A DNA stretch of 37,968 bases from an uncultured Crocinitomix sp. GTDB lineage: Bacteria; Bacteroidota; Bacteroidia; Flavobacteriales_D; Crocinitomicaceae. The stretch spans positions 1 to 37,968 of the forward strand of contig CAKZON010000052.1 of NCBI GenBank assembly GCA_937136425.1. The letters run 5' to 3'. Both the position numbers and the translations under genes were made by a program. Shown piece after piece: positions 1-10,219 of the stretch. The stretch's first letter is position 1. Every line of letters begins with the position of its first letter. Below the pieces are notes generated by a model. It saw nothing but the letters and a program-made list of their open reading frames with translations, did not search any database and was not told the origin of the DNA.

Positions 1-93
1 GATGATTGGTGGGAATATAAATTTGTAGTGTTTTTTGCATTGTTTTCTGTTGGCTTTTGGATATTTGGTTTTCTTCAATCGTTGGAGTATTAA
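1..93 (+). CDS. 3' end of a membrane protein gene (5' end outside window)
   Basis: The window opens inside an open frame (frame 1) that gives 30 residues before TAA at 91-93. The piece contains WEYK followed by one hydrophobic segment ending FGFLQSLEY. It resembles the last 30 residues of the next protein (WEYK, a hydrophobic segment, then FGLIQLL), and the two genes share the 12-mer tgggaatataaa. I read it as the C-terminal membrane segment of a tandem paralogue. The function is unknown. Confidence 0.6.
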   Translation, partial: DDWWEYKFVVFFALFSVGFWIFGFLQSLEY

Positions 94-123
94 TAGCTGA
101 TATTATAATAAAGTCAATTACAA

Positions 124-825
124 ATGGAAAATAAAAAAAGTACTTCAATTGATTTATATCAAATAGATTTAAGAGGAGGTTTTGAGAAGCGCAGACGGAA
201 CTTACTTGCGGTGGACATAGTTATTATTTTATTAGCATTTGTTAATCCACAAATTGGAGAGATTAATTTGTTTGGAATGTCTTTTGATTTCACTTCTAAG
301 CAGGTTTTTGTTTGGATGGGTTTGCTTTTTTGGCTGATTTATTCAATTATGAGAGCTCGGGCTTATTTTAATGCATTTATGAAAGAAGTTTACTTTTATT
401 CAAATGAAAATACTTATTGGAAAGGTTTCGGTCAAAATTATTGGTTGGAAGTGGTGAATAAAGAGAGAAGGAATCTAGAATACAGCTTAAGAGTTAACAA
501 ATCTCAAAAACTTAATTGTACTTTACCGAATGACATTGAAGAAATTCTATTATATAATGTTCATAGGGGGAATATTCCTGGTAAAGTCAATATTGATTTT
601 TATGTCAACGTAGTGACATCTGAAAATGCAGAGGTTGTATCACAAGATGTGGAGTTTAAAATATCTCATCATATGGAAAGGTATTTTCAGAAAAAAAATC
701 TAAATTCTCGTTATTTTTTAGATAGAGAAAAGGAAGAATTCATATTTTGGGAATATAAAATTCTCACAATTTTTACAATTATAGCTTTAATTGTGTGGTT
801 ATTTGGTTTAATCCAATTACTTTAA
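124..825 (+). CDS. Hypothetical membrane protein, three predicted TM segments
   Basis: This 233-residue protein has a charged N-terminus (EKRRR near 21-25). Hydrophobic segments lie at about 27-42, 60-76 and 212-231, so about 130 residues between the second and third form one soluble domain. I do not recognise the family. Its C-terminus matches the truncated protein just upstream, so the two look like a tandem duplicate pair. It starts 30 bases after the upstream stop and ends 18 bases before the next gene, so it is probably co-transcribed with both. Its position beside nuclease and restriction genes suggests, but does not prove, a membrane role in a defence cassette. Confidence 0.7.
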   Translation: MENKKSTSIDLYQIDLRGGFEKRRRNLLAVDIVIILLAFVNPQIGEINLFGMSFDFTSKQVFVWMGLLFWLIYSIMRARAYFNAFMKEVYFYSNENTYWKGFGQNYWLEVVNKERRNLEYSLRVNKSQKLNCTLPNDIEEILLYNVHRGNIPGKVNIDFYVNVVTSENAEVVSQDVEFKISHHMERYFQKKNLNSRYFLDREKEEFIFWEYKILTIFTIIALIVWLFGLIQLL

Positions 826-843
826 AAACTCCCCCCTCAACCC

Positions 844-2853
844 ATGTCCAAAACAACACCCGAAAAACAAAAAAAGAAAGCCGTAACACTGTTTAACAGC
901 GGTAACTTCCAAAATGCATTTGAGATCCTTTTTGAATTAGATATAAATGATGCATTAGCCTATTTTGAAAGAAAGAAATGGTTTGAAAACTCCTTTTTCT
1001 GGAATGATTTTTTAACCGATTCCAATTGGTTTAATAAGCTTTTAAATGGAGCCAATGGAGAACGCTTTATTTACTTCTATTATGCTAAATCAAAAATAAA
1101 AGCGCCTTATTTTGAGCATAATTTAGCCAGTGTTTTGTCTAATGAATTGATTCGTGTTGTAAGGCGAACAAAAGCATTTTTAGATCCTGACAGAGTTCAT
1201 GATTTAACAAAGCTCAATTTTTCTGAGAATGATAAACCGCATCAATTAGCTTGGGCCAAATTTTATCAAGATTTTGTAGGGATAGCAGCTAAAATTCAAA
1301 GAAATTTTGAGAAGCTTGGTGAGAGTGAAATTGAAACCGATTTAGCAGGTTGTGTAATTTGGTTAGAAGAGCAACGGTTTAATAAGGACGACCAAGAAAC
1401 AAATCTTTTAGCCATAACTTATTCTTATTTTATTCAGCATTATTTTAATGATTTACTGGTGTCTAATTATGCATTTAATACCACTTTGTATTATGAAAAG
1501 TTTTATGAAATTTTAGGCGGTAAAAGAAGGAACCCCCTTTCAAACTATTTAAATGCTTTGCATCAATTCACCAATTTTAAAACAAGGTTTTTGGATTCTT
1601 ATGCTTTTGATGATAATTGTATTCCATTAATAGCTAACAATCAAGTTCAATTAAGGTTCAAAAATCAGGGGATATTTGATGAATGGAAAAAAGATGAGGG
1701 ACGTTATTGGGTCGTAAAACATGTTTACGAGGCACGTGCAGCAAAAATAGTTGTTGAGATGGAGGAGGAGGGTACTCTAAAAATTCCTAAAGGAAGATTA
1801 CCAGAAGATGAAGAATTAAACCGTACCTTAACAATTATTGAGTATGGAGCAATGCTGTTGATTAATGAATTACAATTAAGTCAATTTGAATGTGGAAATA
1901 GAAATATTTCTTATCAACCTTTGCTGGAGCTTTTTAATGGTTATATCGGTAATTTAAAAGACCGTTATGAAAGGCATATGCTCCTTGCATCTGAAAAAGC
2001 AACGAGTTTTAAAAATGCTTTTGAGGTGGTGTTTAAGCAGGGGCAAGAGTTGGATATAATAATGATACCAGATTTTCTGCTATCAGTTGATGAATTTGTA
2101 GCACGGAGTCAACAAGCTATTCCTGGCATTAGCAAAACTGAAAGTGAAGACTTGGTGGATCTTTTTTCATATGAACCAAATTTGAAAAAAAGGTTTGATT
2201 TTTTGGCACCAACGTATAATGTTTGGCATCAACCATTTTTAAAATTGAAAAACCATATTTTCTGCCCAACATTTTTATTAGCGCGCAATTCATTGTATTA
2301 TCCGTTTGCGCAAGTTTTGCTCAAAAACAATCATCAAACTAAATTGAATGCTGCAGCCAAAGAAATGGAAAATAAGTTGGCAAATATGTTTAAGCAACTA
2401 GGGTGGCAGGCAGAGCAGTTATCTGCAGTTGACCCAAGGAACAAGAAGGGAGATGTTGATGTTTTGATTGAGAGTGAGCAATTAATCGTGCTCATTCAAT
2501 TAAAGCGTAGTTTTTTTCGCACCGAACTGGAAGAAGCTTATAATGAAATTGAAACTAGTACACGAAAAGCCGCCCGGCAATTAAATGAGGCCGAACCTTA
2601 CTATGTGAAACAACTCGAAAGCCAAAAAAAGTCCAAATCAATTCATAAATGGATTGTTAGCACGTCGTTTGAAAACCTCTATAATCACTATAATGGAGCA
2701 TTAAAATTGAATTATTTCGAAATTATTCAAAGTTTTCATGTTTCAAATTTTGATTCACTGGAGGATTGGATTAAATACATGGAAGGGGATCTGTTTTTTA
2801 AAGAGACCGCAATTAAATATCAAGAGTTTTTAAGTAACATAAGAGAGCAATGA
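844..2853 (+). CDS. Large protein with C-terminal PD-(D/E)XK-like nuclease domain
   Basis: The protein has 669 residues. Roughly the first 500 are mostly alpha-helical in character, with many aromatic residues, and match nothing I recognise. From about 510 to 600 there is a restriction-endonuclease-like core: a helix ending in LGW, then GDVDVLI with D537 and D539, then VLIQLKRS with Q552 and K554. This D-(about 13)-QxK pattern is the PD-(D/E)XK arrangement. The stop overlaps the next start by 4 bases (ATGA at 2850), so the two are translationally coupled, and the partner also carries such a core. A DNA-cleaving defence role is inferred; the domain call is fairly safe, the biology is not. Confidence 0.7.
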   Translation: MSKTTPEKQKKKAVTLFNSGNFQNAFEILFELDINDALAYFERKKWFENSFFWNDFLTDSNWFNKLLNGANGERFIYFYYAKSKIKAPYFEHNLASVLSNELIRVVRRTKAFLDPDRVHDLTKLNFSENDKPHQLAWAKFYQDFVGIAAKIQRNFEKLGESEIETDLAGCVIWLEEQRFNKDDQETNLLAITYSYFIQHYFNDLLVSNYAFNTTLYYEKFYEILGGKRRNPLSNYLNALHQFTNFKTRFLDSYAFDDNCIPLIANNQVQLRFKNQGIFDEWKKDEGRYWVVKHVYEARAAKIVVEMEEEGTLKIPKGRLPEDEELNRTLTIIEYGAMLLINELQLSQFECGNRNISYQPLLELFNGYIGNLKDRYERHMLLASEKATSFKNAFEVVFKQGQELDIIMIPDFLLSVDEFVARSQQAIPGISKTESEDLVDLFSYEPNLKKRFDFLAPTYNVWHQPFLKLKNHIFCPTFLLARNSLYYPFAQVLLKNNHQTKLNAAAKEMENKLANMFKQLGWQAEQLSAVDPRNKKGDVDVLIESEQLIVLIQLKRSFFRTELEEAYNEIETSTRKAARQLNEAEPYYVKQLESQKKSKSIHKWIVSTSFENLYNHYNGALKLNYFEIIQSFHVSNFDSLEDWIKYMEGDLFFKETAIKYQEFLSNIREQ

Positions 2854-3974
2854 GTCTAACTAGTATTCTAAAAGATAAAAATAGAACCAATCTTAAAAAT
2901 TGGATGAAATTCCATTTTCCCAATAAAGGATTTGGAAAGGGCGACAAACCAAATATTATTGTGGCACCTAAGCGGAGTGGTTCTTCTTATTCAGGAGATG
3001 TAGGGACAGTTTTTGATTATTTGGTGCGTTTTAATCTTGAAAGACTAAATAAAGATTGCACCAATAAAAGAGATGGATGGGTAGCTCAACGAGGGTATAA
3101 AGCAATATTGGATGACCTTTCTGGTCAAGAAGAAATTACAATTGGTTATCATCAAGATAGGCAGATAAATGTAGGTGAATTCAAAATGTTTTTAAAGCAA
3201 GCTTTTCAAGCTGCCCAAGATAACTATTACAGGTTTTTAAAAAACGGCCTGTTTACAAGAGGTTTGGTTGAGTCAACTTGTTTCTTAAACAAACTTGATA
3301 TTAGAGTTCGAGTAGGAATCATTGATGCAAAAATTGATCAGGTTGATGACACAATGATTGACGACCTTTTAATGTTGATTAGTATTGTGAATTGGAATTT
3401 GTTTAAAGCTAAAAACAGCTGCTTTTTAAACCCTACATTCGGAAAGGGCTCGAAATTAGTCGGAGGGGCTGATGCTGATTTGATTATAGATGATCTATTA
3501 ATTGATATTAAAACAAATCAAAGTTTAAAATTAGAACGAAGCGATTTAAGTCAACTCATAGGCTATTATTTATTATCTCTGTACAATGCCAATAATGGGG
3601 GAAAGGACTTGGAGATTAAACGAATCGGAATTTATTTTGCTCGATTTAATTGTCTATGGATCATTTCTTTAAATGAATACTTCCTTGAGGAAGAGTTTCA
3701 AAAAAGGTTATCTGAATTTGAAATGCTAATCAAAGATACAGAATTGGAAATGGTGGATGACCAATCGAATAATGGCTTACCCCAAACAATTGTAGATTAT
3801 GAAATTGATCCAGATGATTTTAAATGCCCTTATTGCGAAAGTAATGTGTTTATTAAAGCGGGGCGATCCAAATCTGGGAAATTTAGATATAAATGCAGTT
3901 CGTGTAAAAAATCATTTAGTTCAATAATTGAGACGAGTGCAACCAAGGAAGTACTAAAGAATATCAAATGGTAA
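2850..3974 (+). CDS. PD-(D/E)XK-like nuclease with C-terminal zinc ribbon
   Basis: The protein has 374 residues. A nuclease-like core is visible as GGADADLI with D210, a short strand, then LIDIKT with D219 and K221, which is the D-x(8)-DxK pattern of PD-(D/E)XK enzymes. A helix with SDLSQLIGYYLL follows. Near the C-terminus CPYC (C326, C329) and CSSC (C349, C352) frame a 19-residue loop and form a zinc ribbon of the kind seen in DNA-binding proteins. The gene is coupled to the preceding nuclease gene by a 4-base overlap and is followed by about 100 bases before hsdM. It is probably the partner subunit of a two-component nuclease system; no substrate can be read from the sequence. Confidence 0.7.
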   Translation: MSLTSILKDKNRTNLKNWMKFHFPNKGFGKGDKPNIIVAPKRSGSSYSGDVGTVFDYLVRFNLERLNKDCTNKRDGWVAQRGYKAILDDLSGQEEITIGYHQDRQINVGEFKMFLKQAFQAAQDNYYRFLKNGLFTRGLVESTCFLNKLDIRVRVGIIDAKIDQVDDTMIDDLLMLISIVNWNLFKAKNSCFLNPTFGKGSKLVGGADADLIIDDLLIDIKTNQSLKLERSDLSQLIGYYLLSLYNANNGGKDLEIKRIGIYFARFNCLWIISLNEYFLEEEFQKRLSEFEMLIKDTELEMVDDQSNNGLPQTIVDYEIDPDDFKCPYCESNVFIKAGRSKSGKFRYKCSSCKKSFSSIIETSATKEVLKNIKW

Positions 3975-4006
3975 TTATGTATAGAATCTCATATAAACCC
4001 CTATTT

Positions 4007-4036
4007 TTGTTAATAGCCAAAATCATTCTAGATTCA
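4007..4036 (+). promoter_or_regulatory. Candidate sigma-A promoter for hsdM
   Basis: TTG at 4007-4009 and TAGATTCA at 4029-4036 are 19 bases apart. This resembles the Bacteroidota pattern TTG, spacer of about 19, TAnnTTTG, with two mismatches in the downstream box. It lies in the 99-base gap between the zinc-ribbon nuclease gene and hsdM, 37 bases before the hsdM start. Such short motifs occur by chance in AT-rich DNA, so confidence is modest. Confidence 0.35.
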
Positions 4037-4073
4037 TAGACAATGGCATAATAAATACGGCTAGAAATACAGT

Positions 4074-6662
4074 ATGAGTAAAAAACTAACACTAACTTGG
4101 TTAGAGGGCTTCTTAATGGAGGCTTGTGATATTTTAAGGGGAAACATGGATGCTTCTGAATTTAAGGAGTATATTTTTGGAATGCTCTTTTTAAAGCGAT
4201 TGAGTGATAAGTTTGAGCAGGATAAAGCCATTCGCCTCAAAGAATTACAAGGCAAGGGTTTATCTGAAGACAAGATTAAAAAGGCATTGGAGCGGCATGA
4301 TAATTACGAGTATTTTGTTCCTGAAAATGCACGTTGGAACTTTACCACAAAAAACGAAAAAGGGGTTGAGCTAAATATTGGTGTGCTACATTTAAAAAAG
4401 AATGTGGGAGATGCTTTAAATAAAGCGTTGGAGGCTTTAGAGGACGAAAACCCCGATAAATTATCGGGTGTATTGACCAATGTGAATTTTAACCGAACTA
4501 TTGGTAAAAATAAAAATGCCCTTAGTGATGCAAAACTGGTTGAATTTATCGCTCATTTTAATACTGTTGTTTTAACAGATGATCGTTTTGAATTTCCAGA
4601 TATTTTAGGTGCTGCGTATGAATATTTAATTAAATATTTTGCCGACAGTGCTGGAAAAAAGGGTGGCGAATTCTATACGCCAAATGAGGTGGTAAAATTA
4701 ATGGTGAATATGCTCGAACCTAAAAAGGATGCACGTATTTATGATCCTACTTGTGGTTCAGGCGGTATGTTGATAGAAGCGAATAATTATGTGGCTGCGC
4801 GGTATGGTGATAGCTCGCATTTGAGTTTTGCAGGGCAAGAGAGTAACGGCACAACCTGGTCTTTATGTAAAATGAACATGTTGTTTCACGATATTTTTAA
4901 TGCTAAAATTTTACAAGGCGATACCTTGGCCGATCCGCAGCATGTGGACCAGGGAGAGCTGGATCGTTTTGATATTGTGATGGCCAATCCGCCTTTTTCT
5001 GAAAATTACGGAGATATTAAAAATCACAGAGAGCGGTTTCATTTCTGGATGCCCACCAAAAAGAAAGCTGATTTTATGTTTGTGCAGCACATGGTAAGTG
5101 TTTTGCGTAATGATGGACGCATGGCGGTGGTTATGCCGCATGGGGTTTTGTTTAGAGGAAGCGAAGAAAAAAATATGCGTAAATGGTTGGTGGAGCGTGG
5201 CTTTTTAGAAGCGGTTGTTGGTTTGCCTGCTGGTTTGTTTTACGGTACGGGCATTCCGGCTTCTTTATTGGTCATCAATAAAAAGGGAGCAGTTTCGCGT
5301 AAAAAGGTGTTGTTTATTAATGCGGATAGAGAGTATAAAGAAGGTAAAAATCAAAATAAATTACGCCCAGAGGATATTGCCAAAATTTCCTATGTATACA
5401 AGCATAAAGAGGAGTTAAGGGGGTATTCTCAAAACATTTCAAAGGCCGATTTGGAGAAAGAAGGTTTCAACTTCAATATTCGCCGTTATGTAGACAATAG
5501 CCCTCCTGCAGAGGCGCAGGATGTACAGGCACATTTATACGGAGGTATTCCTGAGCAGGAGGTGGATGATTTAAATAAGTTTTGGGCAAATTATCCGAAT
5601 TTGCGGCCTGATTTATTTACCGAATTGAAAACAAATTATTTGCAGTTTGATGAATCAATTACATCTAAAGAGGAGTTGAAAAATACGGTGTTGGCGCATG
5701 ACAATATTTTGGCGAAACGCACCGCTTACGAGGCAGGGGTGAATAAATGGTGGAAGGACAATGTTGCCAAATTGCAAGCCTTGCCTAAAAAGAAAAATGT
5801 ATTTGAATTATACAAGGCTTTTGCGCAGAGTATTGCTAATGATTTTAGTGCCTTGGGTATTTTGGATTTACATAAAAGTAGGGGAGCTTTTGCAGCGTAT
5901 TGGACGGTGTTGGAAACGGATTTAAAATCAGTTGCAGCAAGTGGATGGAATGCGGAGTTAATTCCTGAGGATGAAATTTTGCAATCGCAATTTCCTGAAG
6001 TTTTACAGGCATTAGCCAATAATGAAAACCGGCGGGATGAACTGGAAGCTCTATTTGCTGAAGTAAATAATGTGGACGAAGAGGAATTGGACAATTACCG
6101 CAATGAACCTGAATCTTATGAGGTGTTTCCTAAAGTGGTATTGGCAGAGTTTAAAGCAAAAGAAAAAGTTTTGCGAACTGAATGGACGCAATTAAAAAAA
6201 GAAATTAAAGCGTTGACTATTCGTGTTAAAGCAAATGAAAAAGATAAAGCAAGTCTAAAACCTTTAAAAAAGGAGCTTAAAAATAAGGAAGGAAAAAAAT
6301 TAAGTGTAGAGCTGGATCTAGAAGCGTGGAGTGATTTATTAAAAACGCATACGGACAGAATTGCTGAATTAAGTACGTGCAAAGCAGAAATTTTAGAGAT
6401 TAAACGGAATAAAGAGCGTTTGGTAGAAGAAGCCCGTGAAAAAATTTCAGCTACTGAGGCTGAAAAGTTGATTTTGGCCCGTTGGAAACGAGTATTGCAT
6501 ACCACTGTTATGGATTATGTGAACCGTTATGAGCGTGATTTACTCAATGAATTGGAAAAACGGTTTACCAAGTATGAAACAACGCTGACGAGTATTTTAA
6601 CGGAACGGGATAATGCTGCGGCTGAATTGGATGAATTTTTAATGGACTTGGGGTATGAGTAA
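4074..6662 (+). CDS. hsdM: Type I restriction-modification DNA methyltransferase subunit M
   Basis: HsdM transfers a methyl group from S-adenosylmethionine to adenine N6 in the site chosen by HsdS and forms part of the restriction complex with HsdR. The N-terminal helical HsdM domain spans about 1-150. [11 protein letters not shown] is followed by the SAM-binding motif DPTCGSGG at 224-231 and the catalytic NPPF at 305-308. The 862-residue length is well above the usual 500 or so. After about residue 490 the protein continues with a charged, coiled-coil-rich region of about 370 residues ([13 protein letters not shown], many Lys/Glu heptads). The stop overlaps the hsdS start by 8 bases. Confidence 0.95.
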   Translation: MSKKLTLTWLEGFLMEACDILRGNMDASEFKEYIFGMLFLKRLSDKFEQDKAIRLKELQGKGLSEDKIKKALERHDNYEYFVPENARWNFTTKNEKGVELNIGVLHLKKNVGDALNKALEALEDENPDKLSGVLTNVNFNRTIGKNKNALSDAKLVEFIAHFNTVVLTDDRFEFPDILGAAYEYLIKYFADSAGKKGGEFYTPNEVVKLMVNMLEPKKDARIYDPTCGSGGMLIEANNYVAARYGDSSHLSFAGQESNGTTWSLCKMNMLFHDIFNAKILQGDTLADPQHVDQGELDRFDIVMANPPFSENYGDIKNHRERFHFWMPTKKKADFMFVQHMVSVLRNDGRMAVVMPHGVLFRGSEEKNMRKWLVERGFLEAVVGLPAGLFYGTGIPASLLVINKKGAVSRKKVLFINADREYKEGKNQNKLRPEDIAKISYVYKHKEELRGYSQNISKADLEKEGFNFNIRRYVDNSPPAEAQDVQAHLYGGIPEQEVDDLNKFWANYPNLRPDLFTELKTNYLQFDESITSKEELKNTVLAHDNILAKRTAYEAGVNKWWKDNVAKLQALPKKKNVFELYKAFAQSIANDFSALGILDLHKSRGAFAAYWTVLETDLKSVAASGWNAELIPEDEILQSQFPEVLQALANNENRRDELEALFAEVNNVDEEELDNYRNEPESYEVFPKVVLAEFKAKEKVLRTEWTQLKKEIKALTIRVKANEKDKASLKPLKKELKNKEGKKLSVELDLEAWSDLLKTHTDRIAELSTCKAEILEIKRNKERLVEEAREKISATEAEKLILARWKRVLHTTVMDYVNRYERDLLNELEKRFTKYETTLTSILTERDNAAAELDEFLMDLGYE

Positions 6663-8007
6663 AAACTTGTTAATTGAAAAGTTTAATTTGCCCTCTCAAT
6701 GGAAGATTGAAAGGCTGGAGAATTTGTGCAGACAGATAGTTGATGGCACTCATCACACTCCGAAATATACTGACTTTGGAGTCCCATTCTTAAGGGTTAC
6801 AGATGTTCAGGGAGCTACTATTGATTTGGATAGAATCAAGTATGTTTCTAAAGAGGAACACAAGGTTTTAGTCAAAAGATGTCACCCTAAAAGCGGAGAT
6901 ATTCTTTTGTCTAAAAATGGGACAATTGGAATCCCTAAAGTCGTAGATTGGGATTGGGATTTCTCAATATTTGTGAGCTTAGCCTTAATTAAACTAAAAA
7001 ACGATATAGATGCATATTATTTATATCATTTTCTAAAATCAAATTTGACAAAATGGCAAGTTAAAAGGAGGGCAAAACAAGGAACTGTTACGAATCTACA
7101 CCTTGAGGAAATCAGAGAGTTTGAAATTCCGATATTGCCCCTCCCACAACAAAAAAAAATAGCCAAAATCCTTTCCACTTGTGATACTGTTATTGAAAAA
7201 ACAGAAGCAGCCATTGCCAAATACCAGGCCTTAAAACAAGGTTTAATGCACGATTTATTTACCCGTGGTATTCATCTCGAAACAGGTAAATTGCGCCCAA
7301 CTTATCAAGATGCGCCTGAATTGTATAAAAAATCAGTTTTAGGTTGGATTCCGAAGGAGTGGGATGAGGGTCAATTCATTGATTTTGCAAACGAAAATAT
7401 CCACTATAGTTTTACAGGAGGCCCTTTTGGATCTGACTTACAGTCTAAAGATTATAAAAAGGAAGGGGTTAGAATAATTCAACTTCAAAATATCGGAGAT
7501 GGCCATTTCAATAATGGATACAAGATATTTACGAGTGAGGAAAAAGCAAATCAATTAAGGGCTTGTAATATTTATCCTGGTGAGATAATTTTATCTAAAA
7601 TGGCAGATCCAATTGCAAGAGCTTGTATTATACCCAATAATGATGAACGATATTTAATGGCTTCAGATGGTATTAGACTTTCTATTGATAAAAGAAGGTT
7701 TAATGGAAGGTTTGTATTAGAGACAATTAATCAGAGTCGTTTTCGAAATATGGCGGAATTAAGATCTACAGGCACTACACGATCTCGAATTGGGCTAACT
7801 GAACTTAAGGAAATCCCTATAGTTTACCCTTCTTATAAAGAACAAAGTTTAATTGGAAATAAATTAGATGCCCTTGAAAACAATATCGATAATCAAAAAG
7901 AAATTTTAACCAAATACCAAAAACTAAAAGCCGGCTTAATGCAAGATTTGCTTACGGGCAAAGTATTAGTAAATACAGAAGAAAAACTTAAAATTTACGA
8001 GCACTGA
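6655..8007 (+). CDS. hsdS: Type I restriction-modification specificity subunit S
   Basis: HsdS recognises the bipartite DNA target for the HsdM/HsdR complex. The 450 residues form two half-proteins. Target-recognition domain 1 (about 15-165) ends in a conserved helix with [13 protein letters not shown] near 162 and [17 protein letters not shown] near 189. Domain 2 (about 225-400) ends in the related [16 protein letters not shown] near 420. The repeated helices are the spacer arms that place the two recognition domains. The start ATGAGTAA overlaps the hsdM stop, so translation is coupled. A GCACT-CGA-AGTGC hairpin lies at 8009-8021, just past the stop. An A9 run at 7151-7159 encodes the conserved QQKK. 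Confidence 0.95.
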   Translation: MSKNLLIEKFNLPSQWKIERLENLCRQIVDGTHHTPKYTDFGVPFLRVTDVQGATIDLDRIKYVSKEEHKVLVKRCHPKSGDILLSKNGTIGIPKVVDWDWDFSIFVSLALIKLKNDIDAYYLYHFLKSNLTKWQVKRRAKQGTVTNLHLEEIREFEIPILPLPQQKKIAKILSTCDTVIEKTEAAIAKYQALKQGLMHDLFTRGIHLETGKLRPTYQDAPELYKKSVLGWIPKEWDEGQFIDFANENIHYSFTGGPFGSDLQSKDYKKEGVRIIQLQNIGDGHFNNGYKIFTSEEKANQLRACNIYPGEIILSKMADPIARACIIPNNDERYLMASDGIRLSIDKRRFNGRFVLETINQSRFRNMAELRSTGTTRSRIGLTELKEIPIVYPSYKEQSLIGNKLDALENNIDNQKEILTKYQKLKAGLMQDLLTGKVLVNTEEKLKIYEH

Positions 8008-8043
8008 GGCACTCGAAGTGCGAAATATTAACATCAACCCAAA

Positions 8044-9873
8044 ATGTCAAAAATCCAAAACTTAAAATTTACAATTGAAGAAGCTTTTAGAGAATGCTTT
8101 TATGTAGTGCCAGATTACCAACGCGAATATGTTTGGACGGCAAAAGAAGTCAATCAATTATTAGAAGACCTCCATAACGAAGTAATAAATGCCAATGATA
8201 ATGAGTATTTCATAGGTACTGTTTTAGTTTCGCCCAGAGATATTAATAATCATTATGATGTCATAGATGGGCAGCAGCGTTTAACCACTTTTTACCTTAT
8301 TTTAAATGCTTTAAAAGCGCAGTTTTTAGGTGAACCACAGTATGCAGTGCTCAACGGTTTAATTTCAACCAGTTATACTGATAAAGGTGGGAATATTAAA
8401 AAAAGCTTAAAACTAAATCCGCAATATGATAATGCAGAAGATGTTATAAACGCCATTATAGAAGCTGAGGATAATTTAGACAATATAATTCCACTTTTAG
8501 GAGCCAAAGGAATCGTTCAATTTGGAGCACTCGAGAACATTATAAACGCCTACAAAACAATTTATGGCTATTTAAAAGAAAATTATAATAAAATTGAGGA
8601 CTTACGGAAATACTGGGGGTATTTATCCAATAATGTGGTTTTTATTCAAATATCAACAGACGTAAATAGCGCCCTTAAAATTTTTGAAACCATAAATGAA
8701 CGTGGAGTAGGCTTAAACCCAATGGATTTATTGAAAAACTTATTGTTTTCTCATGTTCCCAAAAAAAACTTTACCCGTTTAAAAGACGAGTGGAAAAAAA
8801 TTACCAAACCACTTGAAAAAAATAAAGAAAAACCATTGCGCTTTTTACGGTATTTTTTAATGGCGAACTATGCCGTGCAAAATGACCGAAGTGACTCTAT
8901 TGTAAGAGAAGATGAAATTTATAAATGGTTTTTAAAGCAAGACAATGTTGTTGCCAGTAATTTCAAAAATGAGCCTTTTGTTCTTATTCGTAAAATCATT
9001 CAAACCGTAGAAACTTTCTTGGAGTATACCGAAGGAAAAGGAAATGATGGGCAAGAGAATGTGTACATGAACAATATCCGAAGTTTAACAGGCGGAGCAT
9101 TTAGTTTACACTATATTATTTTATTGGCGGCAAAACCCCTTCCAAAAGAACTGTTTGATCATCTTTTAAAACAGCTTGAAACATTTTTGTTTTACTATAT
9201 AATTACCCATACTTCAACCAAAGTATTAGAACGTAACTTCTCTGTTTGGGCAGATGAACTAAGAGAAATAGCCCTAATTAATGATCCTATTCTGCAAAAA
9301 GATGAATTAAACAACTTCATCATAAACAGATTTGAAAAAAGTGTAAATGATAAAAGGTCAGAATTCACTGACGCTATTAGACGCTATCATTTTTACTCGT
9401 TGCAGCAATACAGAACACGTTATATTTTAGCCAAATTAAGCCAACATGTAGATATGGCTTATAAAGGAATTAAGACACCTGGGAATTTGAAAGAATATAC
9501 TGTTTTGGAAATTGAACATATTTTACCGAACAATCCGGAAGCCGAGCTTTTTGATTATTTTATCCTTGAAAATCCGGGAAAAAATTATTGGGAGTATAAA
9601 GATAAATTGGGTAACCTAACCTTGCTTGAAAAACCAATTAATATAGTTGCAGGACGGGATTTTTTTAAGGATAAATTACCGCTATATGAATTGAGTAAGA
9701 ATTACTTAACCAGTAGCATAGCAAAAATAAATGTGGTTGGGCTAAACACGTCTATTAATCGAATAAACCCCTTTCTTAAAACATATACTGATTGGAGAGC
9801 AGATAATATTGATGAAAGGCAAATACAGCTCTTGAGGCTATGTGATGAAGTTTGGCAAATAAAGACGATATAA
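8044..9873 (+). CDS. DUF262/DUF1524 protein, GmrSD-like nuclease
   Basis: The protein has 609 residues. The N-terminal DUF262 (ParB-like NTPase) domain shows YQREYVW near residue 22 and DGQQRLTT at 75-82. The C-terminal DUF1524 part carries an HNH-type nuclease signature, EIEHILPN (E491, H492), followed about 30 residues later by LGNLTLL. Both halves of the GmrSD type IV restriction enzyme, which cuts modified DNA, are therefore present in one chain. It sits 36 bases after hsdS and before hsdR, in the same direction, so it is probably expressed with the type I system and adds a second restriction activity. Cleavage of modified DNA is inferred from the family, not visible directly. Confidence 0.88.
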   Translation: MSKIQNLKFTIEEAFRECFYVVPDYQREYVWTAKEVNQLLEDLHNEVINANDNEYFIGTVLVSPRDINNHYDVIDGQQRLTTFYLILNALKAQFLGEPQYAVLNGLISTSYTDKGGNIKKSLKLNPQYDNAEDVINAIIEAEDNLDNIIPLLGAKGIVQFGALENIINAYKTIYGYLKENYNKIEDLRKYWGYLSNNVVFIQISTDVNSALKIFETINERGVGLNPMDLLKNLLFSHVPKKNFTRLKDEWKKITKPLEKNKEKPLRFLRYFLMANYAVQNDRSDSIVREDEIYKWFLKQDNVVASNFKNEPFVLIRKIIQTVETFLEYTEGKGNDGQENVYMNNIRSLTGGAFSLHYIILLAAKPLPKELFDHLLKQLETFLFYYIITHTSTKVLERNFSVWADELREIALINDPILQKDELNNFIINRFEKSVNDKRSEFTDAIRRYHFYSLQQYRTRYILAKLSQHVDMAYKGIKTPGNLKEYTVLEIEHILPNNPEAELFDYFILENPGKNYWEYKDKLGNLTLLEKPINIVAGRDFFKDKLPLYELSKNYLTSSIAKINVVGLNTSINRINPFLKTYTDWRADNIDERQIQLLRLCDEVWQIKTI

Positions 9874-10219
9874 AAATTATTGAAAATCATTGTTAGATAA
9901 GTTTTGACAAATGAAAGTGACTGATAAAAAACCTTTTAATTATTTTAGTAACTAATTGTTTTTTAGGATAACATGGTTTTGTCCGTTCGTCGGAGAACAA
10001 ATGAATCGAAATTAAAAGTTAGTAAAACCGGGAAGTTCTGAGTTTGCGAAGAAATCACCCGGCTGCACTTACTTTTTATAAGAATGAGTGCAGTTTGAGA
10101 ATGCGGACTTGACTTTTTCGTTCTTTTTTGTCAAGAAAAAAGGACAATACATAATATTGACCCCACTTGTATCGAATTCTTTCAAAGACAAAGGATAGAG
10201 CAAGATTGAAATAAAACTT
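9874..10219 (+). other. 346-base gap before hsdR with four successive hairpins
   Basis: I find no convincing gene here. The middle part can fold into four consecutive stem-loops. (1) 9979-10001 pairs TTTGTCCG with CGG and ACAAA around TTCGT, with an AGA bulge. (2) 10028-10062 pairs CCGGG with CCCGG and, inside it, TTCT with AGAA. (3) 10063-10093 pairs CTGCACT with AGTGCAG over a 17-base loop. (4) 10108-10135 pairs CTTGAC with GTCAAG over a T-rich loop. This may be a small RNA, a structured hsdR leader or the remains of a mobile element. Folding was judged by eye only. Confidence 0.4.

Noticed and set aside
5726..6505. Two minus-strand frames (122 and 129 residues) inside hsdM
   Set aside because: They are Ser/Phe-rich translations antisense to the Lys/Glu coiled coil, a usual shadow effect.
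7151..7159. A9 run in hsdS as a phase-variation switch
   Set aside because: It encodes the conserved QQKK of the spacer helix and has no sign of a shifted partner frame; repeat slippage cannot be shown from one sequence.
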